Assembly: GCA_030998225.1 (NCBI GenBank)
Contig: JAPYXD010000695.1
Location: 1,593,001-1,657,000, forward strand
DNA length: 64,000 bases
Source of the DNA: Diplolepis rosae
Lineage: Eukaryota > Arthropoda > Insecta > Hymenoptera > Diplolepididae
Reading direction: 5' to 3'
The notes below the pieces were generated by a model. That model saw nothing but the letters and a program-made list of their open reading frames with translations. It did not search any database and had not been told where the DNA came from. The translations under genes were made by a program, and so were the position numbers. This document shows, piece after piece, positions 1 through 10,474 of this stretch (position 1 is the stretch's first letter; every line of letters begins with the position of its first letter).

Positions 1-345
1 ACCACATTTTTCAAAATTGCGTGCACGATTGAAGGAGAAACAATTAAGCTATTATTATAAACTTTTTTTTTATTTGTAGCTAATTAAAATGCGCATATAG
101 TGAACCTTTAGTTTTCATGATACAGTATTTATTTTCATTATAATGGACGCATTTTAAACAAAAAAATCGGTGAAAAATTTGATTTTTCTGGAAAGTAACT
201 CAAAAGATCGATAAAAAAAATTTTGTTTACAATTTTTTAGGTTCACTATAAGCGGAAGACCCTTCTGAATTAAAAAAACAAATATATATGTGTTTCAGAT
301 GAAAAATTTTGGACAATATCATGCACGCAAAATTAATTGTCCGTG
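1..345. repeat. diverged inverted repeat
   Basis: Two arms face each other: a segment around 90-113 carrying TAGTGAACCT is matched in inverse by AGGTTCACTATA around 233-250. The outer GCGTGCACGATT (about 22-33) is matched by the reverse complement of the segment at about 316-330. The arms are diverged. No coding potential is seen. It is probably an old foldback element whose left edge may lie outside the window. Confidence 0.35.
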
Positions 346-1160
346 GTGAGACGCTGCGCAGGATCTTCGATAAGTCCGAAATTTTTTCTTGTTTTCAAAT
401 GAACATTTTTTTTTAACAAGTTCAAATATGTACCTAAATATATGCAAAAAATCTTTGACCAGTGCTTTTATTTTCTGCTTCAAAGAAAATTGGGAAAAAG
501 TGCCTTTTTTGAAGGTTCTGGATAAGGAGACCCCCTTAAGTGATCTACGAATTAATTAATTTCTCAATTTTTCTCTGAAAAGGTTCAATTATTTTCATTT
601 TTTTCTAGGACATGGTTATATCTCGATAAAAGTTTTGATGCTTAAATAAATGTTATCTTTTACAAGTGAGTTTAGAAATTCCCCTTTGATGAAGCTTCGT
701 CTCTACTTTCCGGAGTTTGAGTTATAAGAAACATAGATACAAGTATATGTGAGAATGTGAACGTATCTTCAGAAGCCGCCCAGCAAGATAAATGGAAATC
801 GAGTGATAAAGAACAATTCAACGGTCTTGCTAATGATACCAAACATACGCCTACCAGGATAAAAGATACTGACAGCTCGTCTGGTTGTCTGGAATAACTA
901 AGTTAGGAGATGTCCTTGACTCACAATCTCCAGAGAGTTTCATTATTATTTGTCACACTGAAATCTTCCTCATGAATCTTTAATGATTTCTGTTTTATGT
1001 TTCCTTCTTTATCACAACCATATTTTTCTAATTGCTACTTTTATTATCACAATTTTTTGTTGTTTCTGAAACCAATTATTGAGATGCGAAAATATTCACA
1101 TTAAACAAAATAATGTTCAAAAAACTCAAATATTTTCGGATTAAGATCGTTTGAAAATTA
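346..1160. other. AT-rich DNA, nothing recognised
   Basis: No open frame, RNA fold or repeat that I could match elsewhere in the window. A short slightly GC-richer patch lies near 770-900. Probably intron or intergenic. Confidence 0.5.
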
Positions 1161-1207
1161 TACGAAGAACGTTTTTCTAGCTATATATGTTTTATTTCAT
1201 AATAATA

Positions 1208-1975
1208 TTAGGTGCGTAACTAAGTTCCCGCTGTTTTTTGATGAAAATGCAACTTTATTGTGAAAAAATGGTTATAAATGAATCATTCAAAGTATTGCCT
1301 ATCGTTAGCTACAACTTTTGCCCGTCTTTCTGGTAGAGCTTGAATATCGTTACGGTAAAAGTGTTCATCTTTTGAGGCTACCCACGAATCAAGCCATTTT
1401 TCGATGTCTTCATATGAGCGGAACTGCTCATCAGCCAGACCATGTGCTATCAACCGGAACAAGTAATAATCGGACGGCGCAATATCTGGGGAATACTGCG
1501 GGTGGGGTATGACTCCCCATTTGAGCGTTTCCAGGTAGGTTTCAACGGGTTTGGCAACGTTAGGCCGAGCGTTGTCGTGCTGTAGAATCACTTTTTTTCG
1601 GCTCAAACGCATCAATTGTGTTCGATACCGTTACCCAGTGATGGTGTCGTTCGGTTTCAACAGCTCATAATAAATAACATCAGCGTCTTCGAAGGTTTTT
1701 GGCCTTCCTTCACGCGGACGGTCGTCAACATCGAAACCACCGTCTTTTTAGCGACGGAACCAATCACGGCACGTTGTTTCGCTTAGAGCAAATGACCGCA
1801 AATGACGATTATTTGGCACAAAATCAGACATTTTCACACAACGAAAAGTATGTGACGAAGAGTATTACCATATGTCTAAGCTTGGTTCTTGACGTTTTGG
1901 ATATGTCAAAATCGACCAGCACTTACTTCTGGAGCCATCTATTCACAAACAGCGGGAACTTAGTCGCGCACCTAA
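1208..1975 (-). mobile_element. deleted mariner (DD34D) element with intact termini
   Basis: The left end TTAGGTGCGTAACTAAGTTC and the right end in inverse, TTAGGTGCGCGACTAAGTTC, form inverted repeats of about 28 bp with two mismatches. Both are flanked by a TA duplication (1206-1207, 1976-1977). At 768 bp it is well below the roughly 1.3 kb of a full mariner. The transposase remnant on the minus strand lacks the middle of the protein. Terminal repeats look usable in trans, but the element cannot make its own enzyme. It sits inside a family A repeat. Confidence 0.9.
1283..1831 (-). pseudogene. mariner transposase remnant
   Basis: Read on the minus strand from an ATG at 1831 it begins MSDFVPNNRHLRSFALSETT and has a stop soon after the CRDWFRR segment. 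A large internal deletion follows that removes the region with the first catalytic Asp. It resumes at YYELLKPNDTITG, with another stop before the RTQLMRLSRKK segment. The last 110 residues (1283-1615) are open and show ILQHDNARPNVA with the second Asp and YSPDIAPSDYYLF with the third Asp, 34 residues apart, the classic mariner spacing. The end is AERRAKVV-like, as in the C-terminus of irritans-type mariners. Family assignment is firm, the subfamily is a guess. Catalytically dead because of the deletion and stops. Confidence 0.9.
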
Positions 1976-2220
1976 TAATTCTAAACAATAATGGGAATTT
2001 AGGGAAAATCGAGATGCAATGGTATAGCAGAGATTACAAGCAGACTGGGAATTTTTCGCACTCCAAATACTAAAATTTCGGAAAATTATACGGAACTTTA
2101 TTATAGGTTAAACTAAAGTTAGAAATAATCTGTAATAAATTATTATACAGTTTTTCTAAAGTTGGATATTCTACTGCGAAAAATTCTCACTAATACGTTT
2201 TTCCCTAAATTGAAACATAT

Positions 2221-2864
2221 TATCTTGAGTCGAAATGTAGGTTCTCTGTTGATTCTTCATGGTGCTAAATAAATGCTCTTTTGGTTTTCTTTAGTCTTAG
2301 ACGTTTTGCTTTGAATTTCTTAGGTCCGAGTTAGTTCTGTTTTAATTCTCATTATACGTAATTTTTATCATAGTTAGTTCTCTTGTGATTCTCTTATATC
2401 CCTCTGCAATTTCCATGCGTTTTTCTAAGTTCTTTTTTAAACCTCTATCAATCTCATTAGTATTTTGAAACCTCTTTTGATTCTCTATAATCTCTGGAAT
2501 ATAAGAGTTATTTAATATAATTGATAAAACAATATAACAATATAATTTTAGTAAAGTACAACAGTTGTTATGGTAGTATGATGGATTACATTTAAGACTC
2601 AAGTTTTACAATGCATTTCCTTTGAGGCTTCTAGATTCTGTGAAATTCTCTCAATTTTTATTGTTTCTAGTTTCATTGAATAACTTTTAGGGTCTTTCAG
2701 GTAGCAAATAGAGAGCGAAACGCAAATTTTGTTTAGTTTCCTGTTGGCGCTCATGGTGTAAGGTCAGGCATCCCCATGGATTTTTCTTTACTTTTATAGT
2801 TTATAATTATTTGTAAAAATTAATTTTTGAAATTAAAACTTTGTTTTTAATGGTTGTGGATAGA
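2221..2864. other. AT-rich DNA, nothing recognised
   Basis: An 86-codon minus-strand frame at 2342-2602 has lysine/asparagine-rich composition expected from AT-rich noise and no motif. A TAAGGTCAGGCATCCCC segment near 2760-2777 is not matched elsewhere with confidence. Confidence 0.5.
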
Positions 2865-2945
2865 AAAACAAAAAAAGACGAAAGGAAGAAAAAGAAGGAT
2901 GGGATTTTGGAAGGTTGCCTTCTTTTCTCTATCCTTTTTTGTGAA
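2865..2945 (+). repeat. purine-rich repeat piece shared with 23773-23908
   Basis: The segment carrying GATTTTGGAAGGTTGCCTTC with GAAGGAAGAAAAAGAAGG-type flanks matches in inverse the spacer between two CAGT MITEs at 23773-23908. Both copies also carry an AAAAAGACGAAA-like block. It is therefore a dispersed repeat fragment, not simple-sequence coincidence. Confidence 0.6.
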
Positions 2946-5240
2946 GTTTTTTTAAACCGTTTAAGGAAAAATCTTGGATGTTTAAATACTGGTCCAAATT
3001 TGGTCATTATGGAATAAATTAATTAATTTTTATGAATTTGATAGACAAATTATGAAAAACTCGACTATTTCAATTATTTTAGATACTGTAATTTTTGTTA
3101 TTTATGTCAGATCAAAAAATCTTATTAAGTTGATTCATAAATCTATTTAAATTATACCATAACATAATTACACGATTATATTTTTCTTTTATTTTATAAA
3201 AGTGTGAAGGGTAAAATTTTACACAAATATATGAACTTTTCATAGGGTGAAAATAGAATGTAAGAAACAAGTTCTCAGAGATTTTCTATCCACCTTATTA
3301 GTTCAGATTACTTTTTTTTCTACTTATTCACTTAAGGGAAATGTGGAACGTCTTAAGGCGTAAGAAGAAGGGGAGCCACGACGGAAGTGGGTCATTTTGC
3401 GGTGACCGTTGAGGACCCATACTGGGGGTCTCAATCTCAAGATTTAATCTGCTAACGCTCTTTTATGCCAATCACTCAAAAATAGGCGCAGATTGAAAAG
3501 ATTATTTTTCTTGGAATTATATTCAGATAGACAAACTTTTCTTTCCTATTTTAAAATACATTTGTGGGTTATACAAGTATTATCCTTTCTATTTTCTTTT
3601 CAAAACAGGGTTTGTTTGAAGGGTGATCGCTCTTTACGTTAAACCGTAAACTCAGGAAACTCAGTACCAGTAATTATCTCTACCCCTGCCTGTTCAACAA
3701 TATATGTGTATGTAGTACAAACACCATTGCAAACTACGAGTCACCGTATAACATAAGGTACCAAATTGTCCATCGCAATGTTGCCGAACGCCAAAAGACT
3801 TAGAACCTAGAGCATCGAATTATTTTATTATCATTTGAAATACTTATTTCAATAATATTATATGAAAAGTCTATCCCTATTTTAAATGAAATCCGGTATA
3901 TATATATATATATATACTAAAGAGATAACAATACTTATTTTCAAAAACAATATGCATATTGAATTGTGATCTAAATTTTCCTTAAAATAAGTACTTATTT
4001 GGAATTTTTACTATAATTACATGAACATTTTCTATGTATAAAAAATGTTTATTAAACGCTTACAATTTAATTCAAGCCATCCGTTTTTAAATTTAAGAAT
4101 TTTTCAAATGAAAATAGACATTAATATGTATAGCAATTTTTTATTGCTTATGAATCATACTTTCTGACTAAAACATTTGCATCTTTCGATGCTCAGAATT
4201 AACAAAATTAAACAAAAATGAAAAATATTAAGATTTCAAGACGTTAAAGAATATGAATATTTATCATAATAAACCATATCAAATTTTTACATCGTTTGAA
4301 TTCAAATAGGTAAAAAGTGATTTTCTGGTAGTTTTAGTTGATCCTGGAGGTTTTGAGAAGTAACTTATTTGCAAAAGAAAGAACGATGGGCCGTGAAATT
4401 TCTTATAAGTATCTTACTGTAAAAATCTGATTTTCAAAATTTATTTTTCAAGGCCTTCAAGGACAACTCAAACTATCGGAAAAGTTTTATCTGGGGTTAT
4501 ACTATCCAGCTGTTCAAAGAAATAATATTCAATTGCGATATTTTCGTGTCAAACTAAACTTTATCTTTATATCAAAACTATATCAAGAGCGTTCAATTTA
4601 ACTAAACTTGGTTGTCTTTTTGGATTTGAATAGAAAAACCAAAACAGTGGAAAATGGAATAAAACTAATTTGGCAACACTGTTAAAAGAATATTATGAAC
4701 TGGTTGAGGGTGTTTTTAAGACAGACTCTTCTTGGCTTAACACATTGTCACACCTGACGACACATACTCGTTAGGGGGCAGATGGCCCCCCTCTCAAGCG
4801 TGACGTTCAAGCCATGGGGTACCTGGCGGCGTCTAGCATCAAGCTATGGGGGTCCCCTCCTTACCCCATAAGGTATAAGGTAAAGTAAAATAAAATAAAA
4901 CTTCTGACCGAAGGGAGCCCCCAATTGCACACACGCGCAGCTGCTCAGGTAGCACGAGCTGCTTCGGTATTAGAGGCTAAATTGTCGAGGGGTGCCGTCG
5001 TACCCAATTGAAATTCCGTCTGGCCAGACGCCCGGCTGCTTTTCCTAGCTTATGCATTAAATGCGTGGAAGGAAACAAAAAAAATTGTTCGCGATCCTCT
5101 CCTTTGGGGATCAGGGGGCGAAAGGTACACTCGACACCCCTTCGATCGATTTGAATCGAACTGGGAAATTGATTCGATACTTGGTTGTGACAAGGGCGAC
5201 ACGCGACCATCTGTAAGAAACCTTTTTTTCAGATCCATTC
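2946..5240. other. mostly AT-rich DNA with a GC-richer patch at 4730-5240
   Basis: 3340-3480 and 4730-5240 are richer in GC than their surroundings. In 4790-4865 two similar segments, AAGCCATGGGGTACC and AAGCTATGGGGGTCCCC, form a short direct repeat. The 77-codon minus frame at 4977-5210 has no recognisable domain. I see no promoter or splice pair that would make this a gene; an old, decayed repeat or unique DNA is equally possible. Confidence 0.4.
3897..3916. repeat. (TA)10 microsatellite
   Basis: Ten uninterrupted TA units. Confidence 0.95.
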
Positions 5241-5656
5241 GGACGAAATATTAGATTTGAGCAAAAAAGGTGAACCTTGATCTGCTAATCTATTAGGGAT
5301 TCAAATTCAAATTTGTGCAGATGGGAATGAGAAGTAAATTTATCTGCTTCGAATAATATTTATTAGAACGAATATTTAATTTCGATTCAGTTGAAAAATA
5401 AATGCTATATTTTGTAAAAAAAATTGAATAAGATAAATTTAGTTTTTAATAACTTGGAAATGAGGAAAGGATATAAATAACTATAAAGTTTGAATTGAAG
5501 ATAAAAACTGTTTTTTTTCGGAGCCTAATAGACTTATAATTTTCTCTGGCCTTAAGCTATTTAAAAGATTTTCTTTTTCAAACCTCTGAATATCTTGTAG
5601 ACCATTGAGGAGATTCTTTGACAGTAATTGTGTCCATTTAGGGATTTACAACGTAC

Positions 5657-5758
5657 CTGAGAAGTCAATAATGCCAAACTTTGAGCGTAGAATTGTGGAA
5701 TTGTCCTTCCTAAACGTTCTTTTATAAATCTCAGGTAATGAGCTGACCATCTTCACGG
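5657..5758 (-). CDS. candidate internal exon, unknown gene
   Basis: On the minus strand a strong polypyrimidine tract and acceptor (TTTTCTCTTTCCTCCAG) precede 102 nt that end TTCTCAG before a GTACGT donor. The length is a multiple of three. Only one frame is open, reading VKMVSSLPEIYKRTF then RKDNSTILRSKFG and IIDFS, with phase-1 junctions. The frame stays open upstream of the acceptor, which weakens the argument. No domain is recognised. The segment is GC-richer than its surroundings. It could instead be a chance combination of splice-like signals. Confidence 0.3.
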
Positions 5759-5759
5759 C

Positions 5760-7259
5760 TGGAGGAAAGAGAAAACCGTACAATTTGTCGCCTGTTGTAA
5801 ATCCTTGTAACTCGCAGCACGAGACTTCCGGTTTGAGAATGAAGGCGTGCGGGGGCGTTTTGTATGGAGAAACACAACACAATACAATACCCGTAAAACC
5901 GCCCACCCTCAACCATTTTGCGTCTTTCTTGTAATCAAGAGCTTGACTTTAACGACAGCTGAAGCTACTTTTTCCACAATTTTCATTATAATGAGACCAA
6001 TTCTGTCAAGTCTTGACATCTTTTCTAACTTTTCTTCTTTGGGGAAACGATAAAAATGATGTAGTCCACTGAAAAGGTAATTGGCTTGGCTAAACGGTTT
6101 CGTAACCTTGAAAATTGATTTTGCCCCCCATTGTAAGGAATTTGGTTTCTAGAAAATATTTTCTTCTTCAATGTAAAGTTTGATAAAGAAAATGATAAAA
6201 TTTTATATATTAGAATTTATTTACTGAAATTTGTCATTACTTCTGATTGAAATTTTCAAAATTTCTAGCACGATTACATTTTCCTGAAATTAAACTTTTA
6301 CTAAATATTGTCCATTTTTTAGGATTAATGAAATTATTGATAATTTGCATGGGTATACTTCCGAAAAGCCTGGAATTTGCAAATATCTTTTTCAAGGTTT
6401 ATTGTGCAGAAAAAGTTAATTTATTTAATAAACTATTCTAAAACGTTTCAATCATTTTAAATAAGACAAAAAACAGTGTTTTAAAATACTTAATTTCAAA
6501 TTAATTACAAAAAAATATTTATTGACAATTATTATGAACAAAGCGAGAAAATTTTAGTTACTTTTGAATTGTGATTTATCCACTTTTATTTGTGGAATTT
6601 AAATAAAACGGATTAGCGGAAATTTGCCTGACTTTTACAAAAGAAAATACTATTAGTATTAAATTTATTTTAGATTCAAAAGTACTTATTTTTAAAAGTT
6701 TTTAAATAATATATCAACTTTGATGTACAAATGTGTACAAAAAGTCGTAGTTTTATGAGATTTATAATTTAGTCTGACATTTTCATTTTTTTAAGACGGA
6801 TATATTTTAAATATCCTCAAAAATGTTTGAACATTTTTTCCAATTTTTTTTTTTTTTTTGAACTAATAATTGATTTGATATAATACATTATTATGAGTTA
6901 TATAAGTACTCTTCGTTTTTATTACAATTTCTAAGGTTTTTCGGTCACCAAAATTTAAACTGAAATTCAAACTAGAATCTCAACTGGATTTTACATTTTG
7001 ATTAAAAGTTACTACAAATTATAATTGCTATAGCGAAACATTCTAACATAAAATTTCTTAAATTGTTTTGTCGTCTAACGATTTTTGGGATTCGAGATAC
7101 ACACCCAAAAAAACCGGTTAGTCTGAAAAAATTGAAAATCGATTTTATAAAAAAATAATAACCTATGCCAAAAGAACTTATATCATGCGGGTATTAAGTA
7201 AAATTTGTTCCCTCAAAACTAAAATCAAAACTTTCTAAATGATTTTTTCCATGGTTTCA
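5760..7259. other. AT-rich DNA, nothing recognised
   Basis: 5760-5940 is GC-richer and continues the candidate exon neighbourhood. The remainder is very AT-rich with homopolymer runs (for example T tracts near 6848-6860). No repeat match found. Confidence 0.45.
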
Positions 7260-8883
7260 TTTAATTTTGTGGTATCTTGATACACGTGAGGGGAAAGTTA
7301 CACTTCACTTTATAATTGGAAATTAGTATTTAGACTTTTCGTTTTGGGAAATTTTTTCTAGATTTATTATTATTTTAAAATTATTTTGCCACAATAACGT
7401 AATTATTTGAAATACAATTTTTTGGAAGGAGCAAACAAAGTTTCGAAAATTTTATTTTTATGTTTAAGAATGTACACTAGATACAGTCAATTTCAAAATT
7501 CCCCAATCTTTACAATAATTTATAAAATCGACAAAAATAGATTCATTATTAATTCCTACGAATTTTGAAGGAGGTTCCTAAGCGTACTATAGGAAAAAAT
7601 AGTTGATCTTAAAATTATTTACTCAGGAAAAGTTATTTAGTTTTTAATTTATTGTTTTCTCTTCATAAAAAAAATAAAAATTCTTATTTAATTCTAATGA
7701 TCAATGGCTCATTTTACTCTGAAGGATTCCTTGTAATTTTATTCGGATGAGTTTTATTAAAATTTAAACCATCATTGTGTATAACAATATAAACTGCATA
7801 ATTTATAAACAATATTTTTTAAATAAAACTTACCCAAATAGAATTGCATGGAATCCTTCAAAGAGTAAAATGAGCCCTTGATCATTAGAAGTAAAGAAGA
7901 ATTGTAATTTTTTTGTGAAGAAAAAACAAGAAATTAAAATCTAAATAACTTTTTTTAAAGATATAATTTAAAGCTCAACTATTTTTTCCTATAGTACGCT
8001 TAGGAACCTCCTTCAAAATTCGTAGGAATTAATAATGAATCTATTTTTGTCGATTTTATAAATTATTGTAAATTTAAAACTTTGTTTGCTCCTTCCAAAA
8101 AATTGTATTTCAAATAATTACGTTATTTTTCCAAAATATCTTCAAAATAATAATCAATCTCGAAAAAAAATTTTTCCAAAAAGAAAAGTTTTAAGGTAGT
8201 TTTCATCCACGAAAATTACACCTCAGGAAAAATTGGTAATTTTTCTCTCAAGAATAGAAATATTATTATTGAAAGGCTAATTTGAAAGAGAAAAGATTAT
8301 TTTACATGAAAAAAATTTGAAACACAGAAAAATAATTTTATTAATAAATTTTATTTTTGAGCCAACTTTTTTTCTTATCGCTTTTTACCAAATTTTAAAA
8401 AATTATGCGGTTCTAATAAATCATAAATCATTTTTTCAGAGAAAATACTTCCCACAGCTTCACCGTTTCTGATTTTTAAAAATAAATTCCTTAATGGCTG
8501 AAACCATTAAAAAAACATTTTTCAAAACGAAATTTTTATAAGCAAATTGCTGAATTTGATTTGATTTTTTTTTGATCAAGTGATTTGTAATTTATTAAAA
8601 TCGCATAATTTTTTAAAATTTGGTAAGAAGCGATAAGAAAAAAAGTTGGAGCTAAAAATAAAATTTATTAATAAAATTATTTTTCCGTATTTCAAATTTT
8701 TTTCATAGAAATTAATCTTTACTCTTCCAAAATAGCCCTTCAATAATAATATTGTTATTCTTAAAAGCAAAATTATCTATTTTTGCCTGAGGTCTAATTT
8801 TCGTGGAATAACTACCTTAAAACCAATTTCCAATTATAAAATGAAGTGTTACTTTCCCCCCACATGTATCAAGAATTAAAGCA
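7260..8883. repeat. long diverged palindrome (arms about 0.5 kb)
   Basis: The left arm (about 7260-7778) and right arm (about 7790-8883) are inverse copies. Matching landmarks are TACGAATTTTGAAGGAGGTT (7558 onward) against AACCTCCTTCAAAATTCGTA (8007 onward), and the ends CTTGATACACGTG against CACATGTATCAAG. Arms are clearly diverged. The right arm is longer because element B1 (8195-8816) is inserted in it. This is likely a full-length foldback element or MITE of about 1.0 kb before insertion. Its termini and target duplication are not resolved. Confidence 0.85.
8195..8816. mobile_element. TTAA-targeting foldback element, copy B1
   Basis: The element begins GGTAGTTTTCATCCACGAAA, ends in inverse (ATAACTACC), and is flanked by TTAA at 8191-8194 and 8817-8820. 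Nearly the whole element folds back: AAGAATAGAAATATTATTATTG-type sequence near the left end is mirrored near the right end. The other palindrome arm gives an empty site with a single TTAA-like tetranucleotide, supporting a 4-bp TTAA duplication as in the piggyBac group. No transposase is present. Confidence 0.85.
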
Positions 8884-9864
8884 TGCAATAAATTTGTATC
8901 GAAGAAGAAAAAGTCGGAGGGCGACTCATCGTGAAGTAACGGTAGATCAATGTTGAAAAGAACTGTATAATTTTTTATGGCTCTTCAATCCCAAGAGTGG
9001 CATATTGGTGGAGGAGGCTCTTTCAGATATCCGGTCCCGATCTCGAGACTCTCGTCTCTAACGGGAGATTAAATGTAATAAATGGTGGCATACTGCGAAG
9101 CCACCGGTATCATCTTTGCTAATAGGGAAAGAAGAAGAAAAAATGTTGGGGTACAATGACGTGGAAACATATGTCGAACGGTGAAGCCGACGCCGAGTAG
9201 CATAGAGATACGTTATTATCACACGTCGGGGTGGAAAAAGTTCTTAGTAAACTATGAAGGAATAAAGAAAATTCATTTTCTCCTTCTGTGCCGTAGTTCC
9301 GAAACGGGGCACGTGTGGGTGTAATGATGTGGGGTAGGTCGAGCCATCTGCCAGTTTTCTTTCCCCATATCGGCATATAGGGATAGGACCTTTAAATCAG
9401 CTTAGAAGGATACACCTTGAGACCTGTCCTGGCCAAGGACCCTCAGATGGTGGCCCTTTAAAAATCGACCCAACCACTAAGAAACCGAGACAGGCTCTAT
9501 TCCTTTCTTTTTTCTTCTTATTCTTCCAGTCCTTTCAATAACATCGAGGGTGCACTTTGAATGGTACCTTGTAGCTAGTTTTTCACTACCTTGCAACCAC
9601 CTTAATATATCGAAACTCTATTAACAAGTTACCTGATGACGTACTTTAAGAAAGGGGGTGTCATGCCATAAAATTCATTCACAAAAACTTGTGGAAAATA
9701 GCGCATGAAAATAGAATAAGCGGGATTAGTTTGAGAAAACAAATTATTGGAATTATCTTTTTCAGATAAAATTAGTCGAATTGGAAGAGTCTTATTGAAG
9801 GTGCTTGAGGAAATATTGCTTATTCTTTTGGTAGATTTTTACTTTTATCATTGGTAAATGATCA
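8884..9864. other. apparently unique DNA with GC-richer island 9000-9500
   Basis: 9000-9500 has balanced composition and no match to the repeats here. An 85-codon minus frame (9119-9376) has no recognisable motif. 9400-9500 contains GACCTGTCCTGGCCAAGGACC, a short imperfect palindrome. Possible host regulatory DNA or an untranslated exon; nothing is decisive. Confidence 0.35.
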
Positions 9865-10079
9865 GTAAACACGGTTCTGGATCAACGATATAACGCTGTT
9901 AATATTTATTATGAAACGTTGTTGTATTTTTAAAATTGTATCTTGACATGTTGCTACACATGTCCTTTGTTATATTGACCCACAGTGATAAAAAACAAAA
10001 AAAGAAAATAAATATTAAGTTGCATGAGTTTTGCTTGTTTAGTTTATAATTATTATTTTTAATGCAAATTAAAATTGTT

Positions 10080-10120
10080 GGCACTGAAGAGGGCCCCCAT
10101 TCGTGGCCGAAACGTTTGCC
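10080..10120 (+). ncRNA. hammerhead ribozyme motif (Penelope-type, minimal helix III)
   Basis: All conserved hammerhead core positions are present in order. Helix I is GGCA (10080-10083) paired with TGCC (10117-10120). The core CUGAAGA is at 10084-10090. Helix II (10091-10108) pairs GG..CC with GGCC around a bulged G. GAA is at 10109-10111, then ACGU (10112-10115), a self-complementary minimal helix III, and U at the predicted cleavage position 10116. Hammerheads with such short helix III are known from Penelope-like retroelements, where two units may pair. Related 41-nt copies at 46134-46174 (minus) and 47741-47781 each have one core defect. A CTGACCCCATGCC block lies about 50 bp downstream here and downstream of both other copies. 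Confidence 0.65.
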
Positions 10121-10252
10121 TTTCTGATGCTTATGTTTTTTATGACATGAACAATTTGTAACTAAACTGACCCCATGCCAAATTAAATATCACAGATATT
10201 ATTTTTAAACTTTTCTTCTGTATCTGTTATGTATCCAATATAAAACAATATT

Positions 10253-10474
10253 AATGAACAGGACTTATATCGACAATTATTTTTAATATTCAAATATTGT
10301 TGATGTTCTTAGTTGGCTTTAGGGTGCAGAAAAAATGTAACTTAGAGTTTCATATTTTTGTACAAGCACTCCTGTCACTACGGATTTTTCATCAAAACTG
10401 AACTGAAATCTGAGTCGAAACGTTTGAAAATATGAGACTCTGAGCCAACTAAGAACATCAACATTATTTGAATA
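10253..10474. mobile_element. 222-bp insertion with 13-bp target duplication
   Basis: The 13-mer ATAAAACAATATT occurs at 10240-10252 and again at 10475-10487. The uninterrupted tandem unit (around 10760-10790) has the equivalent sequence once. The insert has terminal inverse segments (TTGATGTTCTTAGTTGGCT near 10308 and AGCCAACTAAGAACATCAA near 10443) and an internal CTGAAATCTGAGTCGAAACGTTT resembling the 3' half of a hammerhead. A long target duplication favours target-primed reverse transcription over a cut-and-paste element. Confidence 0.7.

Larger units (their letters stand above)
1161..2220 (+). repeat. family A repeat, interrupted by a mariner element
   Basis: The flanks of the mariner match other family A copies (15855-16513, 21926-22130, 30972-31040, 39080-39302). 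Shared features are the left part reading TATATGTTTTATTTCATAAT and the right part with ATTATACGGAACTTTA and a TTTTTCCCTAAATTGAAACA-like end. In better preserved copies the family starts CAC(G/A)GGAGAAAC-like next to TA, so it is a non-autonomous element with a CACGGAG-type end. The mariner insertion is younger than this copy. Confidence 0.6.

Noticed and set aside
10405..10432. Second complete hammerhead in the 222-bp insertion
   Set aside because: Only the GAAACGTTT half is convincing; the CUGANGA core is not in place.
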